Source: Cylicocyclus nassatus (lineage: Eukaryota > Nematoda > Chromadorea > Rhabditida > Strongylidae). Taken from it: a stretch of 64,000 nucleotides of DNA. Position numbers and translations under genes: made by a program. The stretch's first letter is position 1; each line of letters begins with the position of its first letter. Positions 1 to 13,100 of this stretch are shown here, piece by piece. The stretch is from contig CATQJL010000223.1 of NCBI GenBank assembly GCA_958299035.1, positions 5,445,753 to 5,509,752 of the forward strand. Direction: 5' to 3'. The notes beneath the pieces are model-generated. The model saw only the letters and a list, made by a program, of their open reading frames with translations. It had not been told where the DNA came from and did not search any database.

Positions 1-660
1 AAGTGAATTTTCAAAAATTTTCGCAACCCATTCTCGAGTGGGGGAGGGGGAGGGCGCCTGCTTGGTCTGCCACTGCAAGCTGATATGTTCATTTCAAAGA
101 CCTGCTTCCAGGCTATGATGATTTTGAAGAAACAAGATTTTGGCTAAACTTGTATCATATTATCGTTTTGGAAGTTTATAAGTGGATGGCTTGCGTTTTG
201 CCTATAAAATCTCGAATTTTTGAAGCTTTTGCTACCACTTCTCCTTGTGCTCATTATAAAAATGCATTTTGGTGAGCGAAAACGGCGGGACAATTCTTCA
301 ACTTTCCACAGAATATCTCTCAACTCGAAAGGAGCGTGATTGCCAAATGGCTGCACTCAAAAAATTCCAAGATTGAGCAGAATAACTTCTTTCTGTGCCA
401 TTTCGAAAGTCGAGCTCTCTCATCGCGACCGGGTTTTTTTTTTGCAAAAATATTTGGTTTTGAAATTCCTTTTGGGATGTCTCTCTCTCAACCGATCACC
501 AAGTGTTTACATCCGTAATATGTATCTCTTGAGATATAGAGCACAGCAGTTGCCTAATTTCAAACCCTAATTACTTATTGTTTTTGTATGCTTTTGGGAC
601 TCTTACTCTTGATTAATCTTCTTGCTTATCTGTTTTCAAAAGAAATCTATTTTGCTGCAG
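1..660. other. Upstream NOMO intron or non-coding sequence
   Basis: No convincing exon is seen. The first NOMO exon in the window starts at 661 after a TTGCTGCAG acceptor and begins in the middle of the protein, so this stretch is most simply part of an intron. A G-rich run sits near 40-55 and a T-run near 434-442. Confidence 0.5.
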
Positions 661-3600
661 GTCAAGCTTCTGACTCCAGAGGGTCATTTGAAGCACGAAG
701 AGGAATGCAATCCACAGAACGGATACTACATGATTCCCATCTATAACAAGGGTCAATATTCCCTAAAAGTGTCTGCACCAGAGGGCTGGTACTTTGGTAG
801 GGACTTACATATCTAGAAGGTTGTCCATTCTATAGATTGGTGTAATGATCTATTTTAGAACCAGAAACTGTTGACTTCAAGCTGGATGGTGTGAGCGACC
901 CTTGCACTAAGAATCTAGATATAAATTTTGTTCTAACAGGTTAGTCCATTTGTTCTATCATTTTCATCCCTGAAAGCTGTGGTCATTTTTCTTCTGTCAC
1001 AAAATTATAGGTTTTTCTATACATGGCGTAGTTGACGGCGGATCAGGCAGTGGTCCGGCAGGTCTTTCATTGACCCTCAAACAAGACGGAAAGGTGATTG
1101 ATACTGCAACGACCACTGAAGGAGGAAAATACTCTTTCAAAGCCGTGGCAGGTATGCACATCTCGTCAGCTCATATTTTTTGTCATTCATACTGTGCTTT
1201 GACGGCCGAAAAAATAAAAAACATCAAATTGTAAATTTCAAACAGTTCTCACAGACTGGACTTTGAAAGTCAATTCCTAACATTTACTGCGACGCTTTTA
1301 GACTGAGAACAAGTTACATGTGCCATTTTACCGCACATATAGATCACTTTTCATTATTTCTCAACCCGCTGTAAAGGAAGGGGACACCCTTGACCGCACC
1401 TCTTATCGTCTTTGTGAAGTATTAGATGAATGGCAGCCATCAGAAAGCATTCCCATCAGACTTTATTTTAGGAAAGTACGAGGTTTCCACGGGTGCAGAT
1501 TCATCAGTATGTATCAGTCATGGAAAGGCGACAGTTGAGGTGAAAGAAACATAATGATAAATGTTTGCTCTGCTTGTCATTCTGATGTAAATGCGCCAAT
1601 GTTTGCTTTCGCAATCCGAAAATAGGCGATCTGTGCTGTATGTGGTAATGTTCTTAATCATCTCAATCACTTTAGGTCAAAAATGCACCGGTTCTTGTCA
1701 AGCCAGACCTTCGCATTGCTGGCTACCAATTTTCCGCATCTGTACTGAATGAAAATAGGCCCTTGCCTGGAGTCAAAATTAGTCTTTACTCGGAATCAAA
1801 ACCTGAGGCAAGTCTCTTATAGTCTTATAGATGTGGTTGTAAAGAAATCAGTGGGTATTTCAGCAGCTTGCGAACTGTGAAGCTTTGAAGACACCCGTTG
1901 ATGGCATGAAAAATGCAAAGTTTGTGTGTCTGATTGGATCCACCTCCGAGAAAGGACAAATTGTGGTTCCATGTTTGCCATCAGGTTTCTATCTTGCTAA
2001 AGCAGATTATAAGGATGGTGAGACGGAGTTTATCTTCTCGCCAGCGGTGCAGAAGGTTGAGGTGAAGGATCGTGCCACTAAGGTGAATGCTTGCTGTTCC
2101 AATTTGTTTTACAGCCGTATAATTTTAATTTGTTCAGGTCTCCTTCTCTGTTGCTGGATTCACTGCTAGAGGACGAGTTGTTGTCGGTAAGAGGGGAATT
2201 GCTGGAGCTGATGTTCTCGTAGGGGGAAAGAAAGTGGCGAAGACTGATTCTGATGGGTACTATACTCTCAGCGACCTCAAGGTATTTGATTTATACATTG
2301 AACAATTTATAACTTGATGTAAGCAAAAAAAAATCTTAGGAGGGTCCTATCGAAGTCACCGCGCAAGCACCGCATACTTCATTCAGTGTGGAGAAATGCA
2401 ATCTGAAGTTGCCTCACATTAAAATTGAGGATGTCAAAGTTGAAGGGTATGTTTTTCTTACATCACAACATCACAATAGGCCCTGGACAGACTTCACGCG
2501 ATTTGATCATCGCGACTGAATCGCGACGAGACAACTGTTACAACATCATTCCATGCCGAGCAACTTGCATTTCGGTTGTGTTACTTTTCCAGCCGAAATT
2601 TTCGAATGTGAAATGAAAATGAATGGAAATGTCGGCGATTGAGTCGCGACGATCAAATCGCGTGAAGTCTGTACGGGGCCATAGAGTATACACGTTAAAG
2701 TTCATGTAAAGTTTGGAGTTCACAACTTTACAAAACATTAACCTAAATTCACGGTTTTCATTTCTTTTTCAATAGCAGCTTCACGTAGACTGGCTTTGGA
2801 GAACAAAGCTTTCATATTTGTAATTTTTGTTTCAAAGAAACTATAGTATTGCCCAGAATACCATCCGCGGAAAGGTGTTATTGTATTGACTTTTCAAAAA
2901 GTTCTTACTTACCTACAATAGTGGCAAGCTCCAAGCTTACTCGTGCATAAATGTAACATTAAAACATTTTACATGAAAAAGCTCTGTGCACCCTTGCAAA
3001 CATGCCTTGATTACGCCCCAATCTGACGGATCTCTCATCACAATCTTTCTGTCGTGCCGGAGGTCAAGGTTTTTTTTTCTTAGTTTCGAAGTATGTGGGA
3101 GTGTGGAGAAGTCGCCATCGGAACAAATTGCTTCATCGCTCATATTGAAACGTGTTGACAACTCTGACACTTTATCTATTCGACCAGGAGTAGATGGGAA
3201 ATTTTGCAAAATGGTCGCACCAGCCAGATACACGATTTCGGTAGGTTTGATCTAGTCAGTTGTTTCCCTTCATCTAGAATCTTATGACCAATAGCCTGCG
3301 GATGCTTCGTCAACGTTAACTCCGCGATCTCTGGACATTGACACAACAGCAAAATTCGTTCATGATCTCCGCTTCACTCATTTCAAGACTGACGCCGTTG
3401 TTTTGGTTACTTGTATAGGTAGGTCTATTTATCTGGATATCATGCTTGAAAATGAATTGTGGAACTAAAAGGGCTCAAAAATATTTAGGCTCATGTGAGA
3501 CCCTTTCTATCTCGTTGTTGCATGGAAATACTGTAGTGGACACAGTGCGAGGGAAAGACGAATCTGTTTTCAGGAATATCGGTCCAGGAAAGTACAGAGG

Positions 3601-6600
3601 TAAGTTCACACGCTTGTTTCCGTGCTTTGTTATGATGCTGCATACCCTAATGGTTAAAATCCGCAGATAATTTCTGGTAGGACTAACATTGTGCAATCGG
3701 AAGAGCAGCTGACTCACCCACGGTTGAAAAATTTAATTCAAACTTGCCCGTAAATCTCGTACACAATTTATGCGATCACCATTGCTAGTGCACTCATTTT
3801 TCAAAGAGTAGATCATCTTTTTAGTTCGCATTGACGAAGGTGACAAAGCTTGTTGGGAACAACGTGAACTTCCACTCATAATCGAGAAGGTACAACCTCA
3901 GCCAGTGCATTTCGTGCAGAGCGGCTTCGCTACTAGCATTCGATTGAGTCACCCTGCGCAGCTGGTAAGCTTCCAGCTTTTTTTTCTCACGAGTTGTTTC
4001 AATTTGTGCTTCAACCATGTTCTCCTTCCATTCCGGCTTTGCAACAGCGACATGGGATTTTATCCGTATTTTCTTGATTTTTAAGAAATGGACGCACAGT
4101 GATAAGAAACAGTTGAAAGGTGACATCAAAGCGCCCGCGGGACAATCATCTTTCTGTGTACCCGTCCAAGGACGATATCATGTGCAATTGGTCTCTTGCA
4201 TGAATTTTGATCCTCAGCAGTTCGACATAAATGGTAAGCTGTTGCTCTACGTTTGATTGTCGGATAAGATTGTAGAATATAGAAGTTTAGTTGCTTCTGA
4301 CCAAGTATATGAAGCTAAAGCCATGGACGCAAAAATTACTGGCACGATAAAAAGCACAGATGGCAGCGGATTCGTCGTCAAAGTCAAGTGCGAATTTTGT
4401 TTTGTTTTTCAAGTTTATCAAGCCGCGTTGAAGGCATTGTCGTCATAGTCTCCTCATCTTGTTCTTCCATGATCCCACTTTAGATCCGGCGCTGGAGAGC
4501 GTGATGTCTCTGTAAGCTCTAACGGGAAGTTCTCCTTCTATGAGCCGATCACATCTAGTGGAGACGTCATACTCACGCCTTCATCTGCCACTCATCTTTT
4601 TGATCCATCAAGTTTTTCGTTGCGATTCAGGTCAGTGCACGGTCTGATGCAAGTTATTTTTATGATAAGTCGATTAACACTTTCACAGAGGAGATTGTGT
4701 TGAAAATGTTGTGGAATTCGTTGCAACCAAGGGTATCTTCATTGACGGGTCTATAACACCACCTGTTGCTGGAGTCAAGGTATTTCCTCAATCTCACCAT
4801 TGAGCTTTCGGTTGATTTTGCTTAAATTTTGCTTAATTTTTTTTTTAAATTTTTAAAATTTTTTAAAAAAATTCTTTAGATTATTGCCAAGCACAAACAG
4901 GATTCCAGTGTTTACTTCGAGACCACTTCTGACGAAAAAGGAAAGTACAGGTAGTAATTTAACTTGTTTCATTCCGATTTGGAAATGCTAATCTCCTCCT
5001 ATAGGATTGGCCCTGTGCGACGGGCAGAAGACATGAAAATATCTGCAGAACTCGATGGATACACTTTCAATGAGAAGGCTGGTCTTGTAGGCCAGCTAAC
5101 TAGCACCAAGTTGAGCAAGCTCACTGTCGTTGTGGTGAGTAGCTATTCACTCTTGCAATCACTATTGTACTTTATCCAATTTTCCATATTTTAGTCAGAT
5201 ATTGCTACATCAGAACGACTGGAAGACGTGTTGCTATCCATAGTTGGCGGAAAGGATTATCGTAGTAACAGTATGATTGACAAAACTGGAGAGATTAATT
5301 TTGTTGGTTTGGTAAGCACTTGCCTGTAGTTAAGAAACCCAATTGCCTCAACGAGAAACTCAAAGTGTATATTTTTGGAAGCTGTACAAAGGCATGTAAA
5401 CTTGGTGTTTAGAGGTAATATAATTCTTTTGTTTTTTTACCATCTAGGCATTAACTTTTGCCTCCAACTAGAAAGACCGCTTTAGGAAGCTGCCACGTCT
5501 CCTTCACTTCATAGTTGAATAAAAAGATCATGGCTTTGGATGGTGCTTACGAGGGAAGGATACTTAATGACCGTGGCCTTTTGCAATGAGTTGTATACCA
5601 GTAGATGCGCCCTGAAACGCTGATTCTAAATCTATGTTCGTTATCTGCTGTGCGACTAGCTGAACAAAGTTATGGACTTTTTTCGGGATTGATTTTGCGA
5701 GATTTAGGCAGTGAAAATTGTCAGTATTTGAGTTCTTTAGACTCTGATGTATCGGTGACGGTTTTCCTGAGCTTAACGTGAAGCTTTACTTTAATTGTAC
5801 GCTCTTTTATAGTGCGTAAGCGAACATTTTAACGATTTGGTGATTTTTGCATCAAAAACAGCGCAAATTTTGGTGACAAAAAATGTTCATAACTTCTTTC
5901 GGAGGAGCGCACAGCAGATAATGAAAACAGATTTGGAATCAGCGCTTCAAGACGCATTTACTGGCATACGTTTCATTTCAAAAGGCCACGGTCACCAAGT
6001 ATCCTTTCCTTGTTAGTGCAGTCAGTAGACGAGCAAAAACCGCTAGGTTGGAAGGCTTAAAGAGTGTTTTTAGAGGACTTATCGAATGCTTCCGGATTGA
6101 CTTGCTTGACCTCCTCTAGGCGCTAACTAAAAATGAGTGTGATTGTTGGTTTTGATCAAAAACTGCACACAGTGCGAACGATGCTGGTGCTACTTTATCT
6201 GGAACCAGCTGGCTCAGCCAGCTTCGCTCGGCTGTTGCTAGCTATTATACGGTCGTAAGCTCCATTTCCTTCCGTTGTTGGGGGAGGGGGAAGGGGGGTT
6301 CCGATCAGGTACTGCATAGCAGCAACTCACTTGATTCATCAGTGCGTATAATTTCTAGAGTTCTGTCTAGAACGCAGTAAGATTTCTCCTTGCTTCGCAG
6401 GAATGCGATATTCTTACAATTGGCTCCATTGTTATAGGCAACAGACCTTTCTTCAGTCTTCGCTGGTTCATTTTTAACCTTTCCACGCAAAATTCAAGAG
6501 TGAATCTGTTTAAAACTAAATGAAGTGATATTTCAAATTCGCGTTGTTGGGACACATTTTTAAGGAACCCTTTCCAGGCTCCGGGAGAGTACTTCTTACG

Positions 6601-8730
6601 CGCGATTCTGCAAGAATATAAATTCGAGCCATCAACTACGACAATCGTTGTGAAGGAAGGACAGCATGAGCATGTCGAGCTGAGAGGGAAGCGCGTGTCG
6701 TTCAGGTATACTTTTGCACGTTTTAAAAATCAAGAAAAGCTCTATAAAACTATTTCAAAAAAAACTTAACGTGTATTTTTGCAAAAAGTTGTGAAGGATT
6801 GAATATCTAGGAATTGAAAACAACCAGTAAAATACAGGTAATCCAAAATATTTGACATTTGCCAAAATTTCAGCTAAAATACAGGTGCATTTACGAAACA
6901 TAGCTGTTCAAAGCTGTTTGCCGAGGTAAAAAAAAGTAAGGTTTAAAATGTTTCCATCGAAATCTGTGCGATCTCGCATTTGTTCGCGTTGTGACGATGG
7001 TGGAAACCAGCGAAAGATACGCTGCGCTACGCTCACCGTCGTGTCTCGTTACGGTGATGTCAACTTGCCGGTGAGGAGTATCAAGGATTACGGTTTCGCG
7101 ACTTCAAAACTGAAGTTGTAAATGTTGAGATCCTTGGCTGTCTGAGGCAGATTGTTCATATAAAGAAATTCAGCTTTGATTGTTTTGTTTTCGGATTATA
7201 GGTGAACAAGGAGGAAAAAATTTCAAAGGCAAGAGCAAGAAAGCATTTTCCTCTTCTTTTTTTCAAGCATTTTGGAACCTGATTAATTGCTATCTGTAGT
7301 ATTTGCTATCTAGCTGGCACTACGAAGGTTATCGTGTTTTTAACATTGTGGTTCTCGACTAATTGTTCGCATCCTAATATGAAGGCGGAGCTTGTCATGA
7401 AGAGTAGTCTTGAAAGAATAAGGTTTTGGTTATTTATCTTGCTACTTTCAGTGTCTTTGGTCGCATAAGAGAGATGTCTGGTTCTGCTGTTGTTGGTGTG
7501 ATTGTGGAAGCTCTCTCGGAGCAATGCGATCAGCATCAGTCTGAAGCAACAACTACGCAGGACGGCTCCTATCGTATACGGGGCTTGAAACCAGACTGTC
7601 AATATAAGGTGTCAATCAAAGGTGAGCGAATAGATTGTACCTCACTGATGTCCTAATTTTGCTGATTTTTTCAAACTGCTTATATATTGATTCTTTGTGT
7701 GTTCAGCAGGAGCAGATGGCGCAGCACCTCCGCACTGCTACCCTTCTCAATTTGGAGTTCGAATGACCGCTGAAGATCTGAAAGGACTCGATATGGTTGC
7801 AGCTCCATACGATATGAGTACGGATTTGGCTGTTGAGGTAACAACATTAAAGTTGAGATTTTCCCAACAAAAATGACTTTTCTTAGATGGAGTTTGGAAC
7901 AATGAGTATACCTGCATCATACCGAGTCTCCGTACAACGAGAAGGCGAGACGATCACACAGTCTGTGGTACACGCCCCGGTTACTGTGTTCTACTTGAAT
8001 AACCTACCTCGCGATGGAAGAGAGTATTCTGTGAGAGTCGAACCAGATCGACAATACCAGACATTCCCAGCGAAGACAGGTACTTACCTAATCATATAGG
8101 TGGCACCTAACTCGGTTTATTGCAGTATTCTTTACCACGGATGCACCAGTACGGGTGGTTCGTATACCAATTACATCGTCCAAACGATCTGGTGAAGTGG
8201 AGATTAGCGCTGGATCGTTACTAGCCCTGCCATTCTTTGGACTTTTGGCTCTGATCTTCTTCAACCAGGTAAATAATGCACCACCACCACTATGTTCAAT
8301 ATTTACAATGCCGAAATTCACATATCCTTTTTCTGTATTACGCACTCTGTGTCGCATTCATCAGTCATAGCTACTGGATCTTATTTCAAGGGCAGGCGGG
8401 GGGGGGGCGCAATTTCATTTTCCGGCAAGGAAACTGTACAAGTCTATTGCATGCCGATCATCTTGCATTTCTTTGTAAGAGTTTTTCGACGCGAATAATC
8501 GCGAATAACTATCACACTGAAATGGAACATGATCAAATGCAGTGCACTTGTAACAGTTGCCTTCGACAGATCGCGAGGCCATGAAATCGCATGAGATACG
8601 TCCGGCCTTTCAAGCAGTTTTGACCTTCTTCAGCCATATTTTACAGGGCCGATCTTGGGAACTGTTTCGTTCCTTCCTCTCAATCGTCCGTCCAGCAAGT
8701 CCTTCTATGGAACGAAAAAAGAGGAAATAG
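661..8730 (+). CDS. nra-4: NOMO-like (nodal modulator) ER membrane protein, 5' partial
   Basis: NOMO is a large ER-lumenal protein of stacked beta-sandwich (carboxypeptidase-regulatory/Ig-like) repeats with a C-terminal membrane anchor; known partners are nicalin and TMEM147 at the translocon. Exons join in phase at 661-796, 859-939, 1011-1151, 1472-1539, 1676-1807, 1864-2082, 2138-2281, 2340-2446, 3084-3240, 3295-3418, 3489-3599, 3825-3964, 4086-4233, 4291-4387, 4484-4630, 4689-4779, 4880-4950, 5005-5134, 5195-5311, 6578-6705, 7452-7621, 7710-7837, 7887-8079, 8126-8268 and 8647-8730. Family landmarks are visible: NGYYMIPIYNKG, GVSDPCTK and NFVLTGFSIHG near the start, repeated GKY/GSY turns, then LLALPFFGLLALIFF as the membrane segment. 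The protein ends ERKKRK, a basic cytosolic tail. The signal peptide and first exons lie left of the window. An AATAAA at 8949 fits the mRNA end. The nra-4 symbol follows the C. elegans NOMO homologue by homology, not synteny. Confidence 0.93.
1808..1863 (+). other. GC-AG intron in NOMO
   Basis: The exon ending KPE at 1807 is followed by GCAAGT rather than GT, and the reading frame resumes after a TTTCAG at 1863. No GT donor nearby keeps the frame. GC-AG introns are a known minor class in nematodes. Confidence 0.65.
2477..2683. mobile_element. Short palindromic MITE, family M1 copy 1 (NOMO intron)
   Basis: A ~205 bp element whose ends are inverted copies built around CAGACTTCACGCGATTTGAT and the reverse complement. 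It sits between TA dinucleotides inside a NOMO intron (2447-3083). Near-identical copies occur at 43348, 45178, 45507 (reversed) and 56894. It has no coding capacity, so it is a non-autonomous DNA element. Confidence 0.85.
5556..6008. mobile_element. Palindromic element, family M2 copy 1 (NOMO intron)
   Basis: The left end AAGGATACTTAATGACCGTG is mirrored by CACGGTCACCAAGTATCCTT on the right, and the arms keep pairing inward (TTCGTTATCTGCTGTGCG against CGCACAGCAGATAATGAA). It lies in the long NOMO intron 5312-6577. A related copy is at 35140-35582. Confidence 0.8.
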
Positions 8731-8948
8731 AGAAGTATTCGACTCCATTCTCTCGATATGTTTGTCCTGGACCATCCATGATTTTTGACAGCCTTAACCA
8801 ACACACGCACGAGTTGTCCGCTAGTTGTACGTATGTCGTTGCAAATAACTTATACTAATCACTGATTTTCTGTGATTTTATGACTAGTTTTTTCACCCTT
8901 CTAAATTATTACTTGTTGTGTTTTGTCATTTGTTGTATTGTGCTTGTT

Positions 8949-8954
8949 AATAAA
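8949..8954 (+). promoter_or_regulatory. Polyadenylation signal of NOMO
   Basis: AATAAA lies about 220 bp after the NOMO stop codon at 8728-8730, in an AT-rich 3' untranslated stretch. Confidence 0.6.
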
Positions 8955-10138
8955 GATTTCACTTTTAGGTCAGAGTATCTAGAAAGGTGTTGAGAAAGCA
9001 CTACATACATGAACTCAGGTATACTGTTATAACAGCAAAATAGACTGCGATCCATAAATAAGTCCCGAGAAATGGTAACCAGGGAAAGAGTATGTGTTTA
9101 TAGTTACTGGCTTGGAAAGGCAACCAAGTTCACCCTTGAATCTGGCATAAAATCTTGCATGATTTTTTGGTAAAAGCTTCTCGAAACAAATCCACCTTCG
9201 AATACTGACTTGCAGGAATGTTGCATGCGCCGCAATTTGTATTCGTCAGCGCTGAGTTCTGGAAATGCCGAGATGAGGCGGCGACTGGCGCAAGGCCATC
9301 GGCAGGTTCACGTGCGACTAGCGAGCAAACAGCGCCGTCATGAGATCGATGTGTTCCCATGGCGCGGTCCCCCGCAGTCGCTGCAACTTGCGCTTATCGA
9401 TCCGTGCGCGGGTCGCGCGTTGTATTGGACTAGTCGTTGTAGGTGCGGGTGACATCGCGCTCGTCTATTTGCTCCAATACCGGTAAGTCTTTTATCGGCT
9501 TCTCCTTTCAGTTCTTATATTGTGTAAATATACTGGTAATACCCTTTTTGGTCGTTTGAATCTGGCTCCTAAAAGTATATCTATGGAGGTGGCACGTAGT
9601 TAGCATCTGCTATGGCACTTTAGCTGAACGAGCTGTAGCTGTCTTCTACGGGTGGGAGTTATATCTAAGAAAAGAAATCATGCGTGGACATATAGCTCAG
9701 GCTGGAATAGTGAGACATTTTAGGGGATTACTCTTGCAGTTCATTTAAAGCGAATTTTTGAAGGGTTCGGCCATTCAACAAGTGAAATTTTCACCTGGTA
9801 TTTTTTCAAAATCTACGTTTGGGATTTATTAGCCAAAAAGTAGCATTTGGGTTTTGCCCGACTTGATTAGCTAAAGTTCTACCTTGTTCAAACTGTTCAT
9901 TTTCTTTAGCGTTTTTCTATGAGGGAGGTCTTGAACTAAGCTGTGATCATGAATCGCGATAAAAACCCAGTATTCTAAATGGCCGATTTTGGAAAGTTTT
10001 GAAGGAACCCACTCTTTAACCTCACCCCAAATTTGAAGTTTGGCTATCTCTTAATTTCCACACTAAAATCTGTACTACATAGTTGCATTTCTGTATGATA
10101 CAGTTTTTCTTCAGTTTTGGTCGCTACTCGAATGAGCA
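8955..10138. other. Intergenic: 3' flank of NOMO and likely promoter/5' region of A1
   Basis: No supported protein exon. The part at about 9215-9480 is GC- and CpG-rich compared with its surroundings and ends in a good donor (CG|GTAAGT at 9483). That could mark a non-coding first exon of A1, which would be spliced to the acceptor TTCTTCAG at 10114 just upstream of the A1 start codon. The open frame across 9210-9452 has no recognisable product. Confidence 0.3.
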
Positions 10139-13100
10139 ATGGTCACATTTGTGCTGCTAGAGGCTGAAAACCATTCCAGTCTCATGGAGTTGATAGAATA
10201 TGCAGTGAGTAGCTATTGAAATTATTTGCAGATTGGTGTAGATAAGTGTCATAGGTTAGCTGTACATTATGTGTTTGCAATAACTGTTTATCTTCAGACT
10301 ATAAAGTCTATGAAGTTTTCGGTGGCTACAGATCTAAGCAAACTGTTCCCAAGCACCAGTACTGATGCTGAAAAAGTTCAACCAGTAAACGGAGTTACCA
10401 CTAGCGGGTCAACCGCGGCAAGGTAAGTGATCTCACTGTCTTGAAGATGACTGTAAATATAAATGTATAGCACCAGTGCCGACAAAGCCACTACTGAAAC
10501 TGCAGCATCGAGCACCTTTGAAGGTAGAGGTAGCGAATCAGGGACGATTTCGGCAGCTCTACTTTTGGAAGAGTCAGCATCAGCAAATTTTGACAACGTA
10601 AAGAAGGAGGCAAGCGAAATGGACGGTTGGGAGAATGAGGCATCGACTACAGCCGGACTAAATTTGCTAGACATGTCGGCATGGTCTACCGCTGGGACTG
10701 CAAGTGAAAAAGTGGGCAAACATAGATCATTTTTCATTTTCAAAATTTGTTTTATTCAAACTTGCTTCGAGTGAGATGACATTTATCATTCATTCTGAGA
10801 CTAAATAAGAGACTCGAAACTGCTTTGCACACTTTTATACAAGCTCGAACGTTTGCTAACAAATTTGTGTTTGTAATCCAGCTCATCTCGCGTTATTCAT
10901 TACTGCTCTCAATCAGGAATGTACAATCTCAAGCATGTAGGCAATGTGGGCAGAGCGATTACGAGTCTCTTAGGATCCGCACTTCGCCGAAGGCCCAAAG
11001 CCCAAATAAGCCTGAAAGTGCTCAAGAAACCCGAAAAAGCCTAAAAAGCCCAAAAAGCCCGAAAGCGTCAGAAGGAGCTGAAATGCAGAAACGAACTTTT
11101 GGGAGAGTTCTGACATTATTTTGATGTGCAGACGATAGAAAATGAACCAAAAAGACTCGGCTGCGAGAACAACACACATGCCTTAGCGCCGAGACGTGCG
11201 CGCGGAAGAGGGCGCTCCGGCTCTTTCTGGCGCTTTTGGGCTTTTTTGGGCGGAGTATGACGTTTCTCTTAGTCTCAGAACAGATGTTATGCTCTGCAGT
11301 GTTCAGTTTGATTTTTTGACCATTGATCTCTGAATTTCGTCCAACCGTTATGGTGCTGATGACATGCAAAAAGATTATCAGAAGATCTTTTAGGAGCACT
11401 TCAAAGATGGGGAAGCACTGATGACAGAGGCGATAGACTGGTCAACAATTACACCTGTCGTGGAGGCTGTAGAAAAAGCGCAAAGCGGTGATATCGCCGA
11501 TATAGTAAACGCTACGTCGCAGATATCACAGCTTACCGTATCCGTTGCCATGTTGGTCAGTGACTATCTCATGGCAATCATTACAGGTTTCTCACTTGTT
11601 ATATTTAGTGCTCGTCACTTATGCAGCAGATTTACACTGTGAAACGGAACTTCGTCGCTCTTCAATGTCTTGTATCGAAAAAAGTTGACACAAACTACAA
11701 ATCAGCACAGGGATTACGCTTTTGCTTGGACAATCAAAGGGAACACTGGATCCTACCTGCTCATCCTCCCTTCGTGGTTGGTCTCAAGATTAATCGAATA
11801 AGAAGCACCAGTTTCTTTTTTTTGCCTTTCTAATTGATTATACCTAGTCAGGAACTTGACATGACCAACGAGCTACGCCACTTCACACCTCCCACACGAG
11901 CAGCCAGCAGAGAATATCTCGTTATGATAGACTTTTTCCGAAGAGTTTTGTTGAAGGTACATTTCTCAGAACCAACTGAAGAATTGATGATTAAAAAAAA
12001 TCCAGCTGCATTCGAATCCACCCGAAATTCGACGATATGCAGTGCGACTGCAAAATTTCGGCAGAGATTCTTTGTTGGATCTGCCAGAAGACATCGTGCA
12101 GTTTTTCATTAGTAAGTCATCAAAGTCTGCTTCACTTTTCATCGTTCCCTCTGCATCATTAGGAGTGATGAGGGCTCATACGGCTCGGATTCAGCGCTCG
12201 CCTCAACTGAGCTTGCACCTCTTTCGCTAGAACAATCTTTTTTCCTACTCTCAACAAGTTCAAAATAACCTTTCCCACCCCCAGCTGCACCAAAATGATC
12301 AGAGAGCACGCTCACAGAAGAGGCGCAGAACCCAAGGCGATACAGGGTTTATGACATACAACACGTCCTTTTGCAGATTTTGCTTTGGACGGGCTTGGTC
12401 TTAGAGCAGATGAACTTAGACGGGGTCAGAAAGAGCAACTCATTGGTTCTCACAACGAGTAAGCTTAGAATTTAATTATTTTCTGTACGAAATAAATTTG
12501 TCATTGTAGGTTCTGGCTTCGGCTCGGAAACGACGATATTGCTCGTGAGAAAGAGTGGGATAGGAGGATGGAGTTGTTGGGGTCATGGCCCAGCCACGCT
12601 AGAGCGGCCGTTTCCCAAGCAATGTGAGTAATGTTATTCTGATTTTTGGACGATGAGCTGCTTTGCTTTGTTATCGTCCGGGAACTAAAGGACGCTTGAT
12701 TTTGCTTGTAAAATATCTATATTTGAATATCGCAGGGAAGATGTGCGAAGATATGTTGTAGTCGACGGAAAGCTACGACCTCCTCCTGTAAGTTTAATCT
12801 TGAATTGTCGGTTTCCAAGGCTGCAGCTACTCTTGTCTTGTGCTCATATACAAGGTGTCCCAAAAAATGTGAACACTGTCTCATCGTTAATAACTCCCTT
12901 GCTTTCATGTCTTTCGCAGAGCTTGAGGCGCCATTCTGTACAGCTGGCTTCAGCCTAGATTTGCGGTATGGAAAGAATTTCCGATCTTTATTCGTTACTG
13001 TAAGATTACGGTACAAACTTTGAGGATGATTTTAGGAAATTGAAAGCGATTTTTGCCTTAGGAAGAAAGTCAAACAAGCCCGAAACTCTTGTACTAAACT

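Noticed and set aside
10825..11399. Lys/Pro-Ser rich ORFs on both strands
   Set aside because: They follow from the palindromic element at 10975-11265 and lie in an A1 intron.
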